A stretch of 21,175 nt of DNA from Takakia lepidozioides (taxonomy: Eukaryota; Streptophyta; Takakiopsida; Takakiales; Takakiaceae). Numbering within the stretch: position 1 is the stretch's first letter; every line of letters begins with the position of its first letter. Of the stretch, positions 16,708 to 21,175 are shown one piece after another. The DNA lies in NCBI GenBank assembly GCA_030704615.1, contig JAKLZA010000332.1, positions 1-21,175 on the forward strand. The letters run 5' to 3'. The notes beneath the pieces were generated by a model. That model was given only the letters and a program-made list of their open reading frames with translations. It had not been told where the DNA came from and made no database searches. Made by a program: the position numbers and the translations under genes.

Positions 16708-17786
16708 ATGGGGTCGGGCAAGCCGAAGCGAAAGCGGAACGGCCCAAAAGATGATGATCCCAGTGAGCCCGATGGGGCAGCGTGTCACCGAGGCGGCCGT
16801 TTGAGGAAGCGATGCATGTTTCCGAAAACGAGGCCGCCCAAGAGCGAGAGGAATCCGAGGAGTCGGAGCCCGAGGAATCCTTGAGAGCTCCGACAAACCA
16901 AGAGATGCCTCCCATGCCGGCAGCCTTTTGGGAAGGGTTGTTGGCGCAGTTTGGCGGGACGTTGAAAGACGTGTTGAAGGCGGCTAATGCAACTTCCGCT
17001 AAGGCAAAGTTTAAGGTGAAGCCTAAGGAACCCGACACCTTCAAGGGCGTCCGAAATCGGAAGGCACTCAACACCTGGCTCTTGGAGCTAGAGTAGTACT
17101 TCCGGGCGGCCAAGTTGAGTGACGAGGATCGGGTGGAAGTGGCTCCCACCTATTTGAGGGGCTATGCTCAACAATGGTGGCAGAAACGCCTTCACGACCG
17201 AGGTCCAAGCCCAGAAACCTTGAACTGGAGTGGGTTCAAGGAATTGATGAAGAGACAGTTTGTGCCCCTCAACGCGTCCTGGCTTGCCCGGGACAAGATG
17301 AGGAATTTGAAGCAAACAGATGACATTCGGGGGTATGTCCAGGCTTTCAACGTGCTGTTGCTCGAAGTCGCGGACATGGCAGAACCAAAAATGGTCTTCA
17401 ACTTTGTGGCGGGACTGGCCCCATGGGCCAGGCGGAAGTTGGAGGAGAAGCCACCCAAGACTTTGAACGAGGCTATTGAGAGGGCTGAATGTTTCTCAGA
17501 TGTCCCTAGGGGTGAAAGACAAGGCCGTACGGAGCTGAACCACAAGAAGATTCGGCGGGAAGGTGACTCATTCCGACCGGAAAAGAAGTGGGATAGGCCA
17601 CGCGGCGAAAATGGCACGTGGAATCGAAGGGAGGGCCTTCACACGTCAAGGCGGCACCCGGTGCTTCGAAAGGAAAAGCGGGTGGAGCGGCTTATGGCGG
17701 ACAGAAGGCGACCTTTGATGGAGTGTGTTTCAATTGCGGGGAGCCCGGGCACATGGCCAAGAAGTGCACGAAGCCCCGGCAATTGA
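16708..17786 (+). pseudogene. gag: gypsy gag (capsid region), broken
   Basis: Translation probably began at MGSGKPKRKRNGP (16708). The frame changes near 16775 into an acidic stretch (EREESEESEPEES). TAG at 17094 interrupts the capsid, which resumes in the same frame with YFRAAKLSDEDRVEVAPTYL and YAQQWWQKRL, the signature of the retrotransposon Gag family. It continues through NFVAGLAPWARRKLEEKPP. A second frame change near 17620 precedes the zinc knuckle. Gag would form the cytoplasmic particle in which reverse transcription occurs. Confidence 0.85.
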
Positions 17787-18634
17787 ACATGACTCAGGCG
17801 ACCACGGAGCTGTCGGAAGATACCATCAGTTGCTTGGTGGAAGCGGTGGTCGCCAGGACTTGCAAGGTAGGCAAATTTTCTTGTGAGTTGTATCAGGAAA
17901 CTGGCGCCTTACGAAAAGGGAGTCAGTTATTGTTCGTGGATGGGATAATATCCGGAACTAATGTGTTGTTGTTGGTGGACACAGGAGCGTCGCACTCCTT
18001 CATGACACCGGCAACGGCACAAAAGCTGGGACTCCCGACAAGTGACGTGGGGGCCTCTATTGAGGTGCGTTCTGCCAAAAGAGAACCACAGTTGGCGATT
18101 GAGGTTCCTCTTCAACTGGGGAGTTGGGAGGGACGTGAGAACTTCACCATTTGCGAGATCGATGGAGTGGATCTCATTTTGGGGATGACCTTTTTGAGCA
18201 AATCCGGAGCGGTCATAGATGGCCGCAAGAGAGTAGTCATGCTGCCATGTGGGAATGGTGGCGAGGTTTTACGAGTGTCTGAAACGCCCAAATCCGTGGG
18301 AGGGCGAATAAACCTTCTGTCAGCAAAGGAGTGGGCCGTGGAGGAGGCACACGAGCCCCAGTTTTTGCTTTACATTAGAGAAGTGAAAGGAGAAGGCGAT
18401 GGGGAGCCGAGCCCAGATTGGATCAAGGGGATTTTGGAGAAATACCAGGATGTGATGCCGGAGGATTTACCGAGCGGCTTGCCACCGCGAAGAGGAGTTG
18501 ACCACAAGATTGAGGTGATACCGGGATCGGAACCGCCTGCCAAGGCGCCCTACCGGTTGAGCCACAGAGAGTTGGTCGAGCTGAAGACTCAGCTCAAGGA
18601 TCTAATGTCAAAGGGGTACATCGGCAGAGTAAGT
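17618..18634 (+). pseudogene. pol: gypsy nucleocapsid zinc knuckle and protease
   Basis: The CCHC knuckle CFNCGEPGHMAKKC (17726-17767) binds RNA. The aspartic protease follows, with LLLVDTGASHSF (catalytic DTGA at 17978-17989) and the flap-side strand DLILGMTFL. The frame then enters the N-terminal part of reverse transcriptase ([33 protein letters not shown]) and is broken near 18635 by a one-base change. Confidence 0.9.
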
Positions 18635-18635
18635 C

Positions 18636-19314
18636 ACCTTACGGAGCCCCGGTGCTATTTGCAGACAAGAAGGATGGGACGCTGCGGATGTGTGTCGATT
18701 ACAGGGCTCTGAATAAGGTGACTGTAAAAAACCGGTACCCTTTGCCAAGGATCGACGACCTCTTCGATCGATTGGCAGGAGCGAAGTATTTCAGCCGGGT
18801 CGACTTGCGCTCCGGCTATCACCAAATTCGGGTGGCGGAAGGAGATGAGGAGAAGACCGCGTGCAGGACAAGGTATGGTTCATATGAGTTCTTGGTGATG
18901 CCTTTTGGGCTCACCAATGCACCAGCGACATTTAGCACGCTGATGAACAGCCTTTTCCAGGAGTGGTTGGATGACTTTGTGATCGTGTACATCGACGACA
19001 TCTTGGTGTACTCGAAAACAAAGGAGGAGCACCTGGAGCACCTCAAAAGGGTGTTCCAAAAATTGCGGGAAGGGAAGCTATATGCCAAAGCTTCAAAGTG
19101 CGAATTCGGGGTCACAAAAGTGGAGTTCCTGGGGCATGTGATTACACAGGAAGGGGTCAAAATGGATGACAGAAAGGTGAGGGCGATCTTGGATTGGGAG
19201 CCCCCGACTTCGGTCCCGGGAGTGCGATCCTTCCTAGGACTCGCCTCCTATTACCGGAAGTATGTGAGAAATTTCGCCAAGATCGCGGGGGCCGCTGTCG
19301 GACCTTCTATGTAA
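18636..19314 (+). pseudogene. pol: gypsy reverse transcriptase
   Basis: Canonical blocks are [53 protein letters not shown] and [10 protein letters not shown], with the catalytic YIDD at 18988-18999. The connection region [20 protein letters not shown] follows. An extra base in the G-run near 19290 shifts the frame to a stop at 19314, before RNase H. RT copies the element's RNA into DNA. Confidence 0.95.
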
Positions 19315-19678
19315 ATCCAAAGTCTGGGTATGGAACACCTTTTGTGGCCAAGCTTTTGCTGAATTGAAGCAGCGGATGGCGGAAGCTCCAGTCTTGAAAA
19401 TCCCGGAGTTCGATCGTCCATTTGAGATTCATACAGATGCGTCGGACTTCACGATTGGGGGTGTACTTATGCAAGATGGACGTCCAGTGGCTTACGAAAG
19501 TAAGAAACTGAATGAAGTGGAGCGACGGTGGCCGACGCACGAAAAAGAGATGAAGGCGGTGGTGCATTGCCTTGAGCTTTGGCGCCACTATGTTGGTTCC
19601 AACCCAGTGAAGGTGTTCACGGACAATGTCACAGTGAAGTATTTTGCCACGCAGCCCAAGTTGTCCCAAAACAACTTA
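19315..19678 (+). pseudogene. pol: gypsy RNase H
   Basis: FEIHTDASDFTIGGVL (first catalytic Asp near 19436), the Glu-bearing helix THEKEMKAVVHCLELWRHY and VFTDNVTVKYF identify the RNase H that removes RNA from the RNA/DNA hybrid. The frame changes again in the A/C-rich run near 19670-19680. Confidence 0.9.
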
Positions 19679-20448
19679 GGTGGCAAGATACTTTGGCGGT
19701 GTTCGACGTGGATATCCAGTACAAACCGGGACGGGACAATGTGGTGGCCGATGCTTTAAGTAGAAAGCAGCAGCTCTTGTTGGTGTACAAGGGCGAGACG
19801 GCGCTCCAAAGGAAGATCCGGAAGGCTTGCCGGAAGGATGAGCTGGCAAAGTCCGTGATGCAGGACTTGAGAATGGGGGTTAAATCGCAGTTCCACTTGC
19901 AAAATGGGTTGCTCCGGTATAATCAAAAGCGTCTCTACGTGCCGAAGGGAGGGATCAGAGATAGCCTCTTGAGAGAATGCCATGATAGCCCGCTTGCGGG
20001 CCACGGCGGAGCCAAGCGCACTGCGGCACTCTTGAAGAAAGAGTATTTCTGGCCCAAACTGAGGGAGGAGGCAGAGGAGTATGTCAAGACATGCACCACA
20101 TGCCAACAAAACCGGAGCGAGTACAAAAAGCAAGCGGGGCTGTTACAACCCTTGCCGATTCCAGAGGGGACTTGGGAAAGCGTCTCGATGGATTTCATGA
20201 CTGCTATGCCGCTGTCAAAAGGATTCGATACAATCATGGTGGTGGTAGATAGGTTCAGTAAAATGGGCCATTTCATCCCCACCAAGGAGACGGCAACGGC
20301 GCAGGAGACAGGGCAACTTTACTTCGCCCACGTCTTAAAGCATCATGGAGTCCCGAAGGATATTGTCTCGGACCGCGATCCAAAGTTTACGAGTAAATTC
20401 TGGAGAGCACTTGGAAGAAGATGGGGACGAGGCTGAAGATGAGCACCG
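19679..20448 (+). pseudogene. pol: gypsy integrase, truncated
   Basis: YKPGRDNVVADALSRK ends RNase H. The HHCC zinc domain (H at 19981, H near 20002, CTTC at 20091-20102) precedes the catalytic core with SMDFMTAMP (first Asp near 20190) and VSDRDPKFTS (second Asp near 20371). A one-base loss near 20412 shifts the frame. Coding similarity stops at about 20448, before the third catalytic Glu, so the protein could not integrate DNA. Confidence 0.9.
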
Positions 20449-21065
20449 CCTGTCGCGCGGCTTTTACTCACCCATCCCTTCGCTATCCGAGGCGGAAACT
20501 CCAAGATAGAAGAGTTGGAAATCTCTAAGTACTCAGCCCGCGCAGAACAATCAGTCATGACCTACAGCTAGTGTATCATGGGGGTGTTTCCTATTTGTTT
20601 CCTTTTCCGCATTCATCTTAGCTACCTTACCATTGATAATTAAGTATCAGTTTGCTTCATCAATTTATCGGTTTCCTTAACTCCTCCATTCAATCCACAG
20701 CTTCACTCAGATCTCTCTACACAGTGTGATTGTATCGTATAAGTATCAGATTATGATTTATCAGGTATCAGGCCGAATCCATTATGTCTCTAATCTGCTC
20801 TACAATATCACTCTAGCTTTGCATATGACAAGCATCTACTAATCCTCTTTTCTCCTTCATCGTGCTCTCCGATCTCCGCTCCCGCCTGTCTCCGAAGTCC
20901 TCCCCGAATAATGATCCCCTTCCTATTCCCCGTTCTTCCCTTTATCCTCCTATCCGCGGTTCTAACCGTTTCCCTCTCTAACCGTCGTATGTGAACTAAC
21001 ATGTTCCCTTTCACTGGTGTTGTTCCCCACAGTCGTTCCCTGTCTACTCTTCGTTCCCTATTATC
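20449..21065. other. Non-coding flank after the retrotransposon truncation
   Basis: The junction at about 20448 passes into unrelated, largely A/T- and pyrimidine-rich DNA. No LTR, polypurine tract, gene or RNA gene is recognised. Confidence 0.5.
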
Positions 21066-21069
21066 GTGA

Positions 21070-21175
21070 CAGCTGTGTCAAGCGGTGACTGGCTGTGTTT
21101 GGCTGTGTCGGGCTGTGACTGGCTGTGTGGCTGTGCCGGGCTGTGACTGGCTGTGTGGGCTGTGGCTGCTGTGAC
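21070..21175. repeat. GGCTGTG-based tandem repeat, running off the window
   Basis: At least eleven GGCTGTG or GCTGTG cores occur, partly arranged as GGCTGTGACTGGCTGTGT. It reaches the last base, so its full length is unknown. Confidence 0.85.

Larger units (their letters stand above)
16342..20448 (+). mobile_element. Decayed Ty3/gypsy LTR retrotransposon, 3'-truncated
   Basis: In order: TATA box, CA LTR end at 16651-16652, PBS, gag, zinc knuckle, protease, reverse transcriptase, RNase H and integrase. RNase H before integrase is the Ty3/gypsy order. The copy is dead. There is an in-frame TAG at 17094-17096, and the frame changes near 16775, 17620, 18635, 19290, 19675 and 20412. Homology ends at about 20448, inside the integrase core, with no third catalytic residue, polypurine tract or 3' LTR. 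The true left edge lies upstream of the TATA box but cannot be set without the second LTR. No chromodomain survives, so the clade is undetermined. Confidence 0.9.

Noticed and set aside
19935-20558. Minus-strand frames opposite the integrase
   Set aside because: Shadows of the pol coding strand with no motifs of their own.

Overview
The window looks like nuclear DNA from a streptophyte (plant lineage), possibly a charophyte alga. The reasons are short GT-AG introns (53-123 nt), a SWIM-type Mutator-like transposase gene, and a Ty3/gypsy element whose primer-binding site has the plant form TGGTATCAGAGC. Species-level placement is a guess; no database was searched. Almost everything recognisable belongs to mobile DNA. 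LAYOUT. 1-1,000: a stem-loop, an unidentified plus-strand open frame and a polyadenylation-type signal. 1,175-1,879: a diverged array of an 18-bp palindrome, consensus AAATGCGGYRCCGCATTT. 2,017-7,087 (minus strand): a ten-exon gene of about 1,400 codons, reconstructed here by joining GT-AG introns. It combines a ParB/sulfiredoxin-like DGNHR motif, a basic and acidic linker, and a circularly permuted class I methyltransferase-like domain (DMIILDIP, later VLDLICGTG). This copy carries about eight apparent single-base frame changes. 7,522-9,169: thirty copies of the same palindrome on an almost exact 53-bp period, with a 265-bp higher-order repeat and a 156-bp inverted duplication inside. 9,385-13,207 (plus strand): a DDE transposase gene of Mutator type with a C-terminal SWIM zinc finger, one clear intron and one frame change. 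13,460-14,510: two more palindromes, then several unrelated inverted and short repeats. 14,520-16,000: no recognisable gene. 16,342-20,448: a decayed, 3'-truncated Ty3/gypsy retrotransposon (TATA box, PBS, gag, zinc knuckle, protease, reverse transcriptase, RNase H, integrase). 20,449-21,175: non-coding sequence ending in a GGCTGTG tandem repeat. INTERPRETATION. The palindrome occurs about 47 times between positions 41 and 13,573 and in no full copy afterwards. It sits in intergenic arrays and in three introns of the methyltransferase-like gene, never in an exon I could assign. The two large genes diverge from the central 53-bp array. I infer a composite mobile element in which the array serves as a binding platform, for the transposase, the ParB/methyltransferase-like protein, or both. 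This would be comparable in logic to Spm/En subterminal repeats or the VANC-bound motif clusters of VANDAL Mutator-like elements. The architecture is seen in the sequence; the function is inference.
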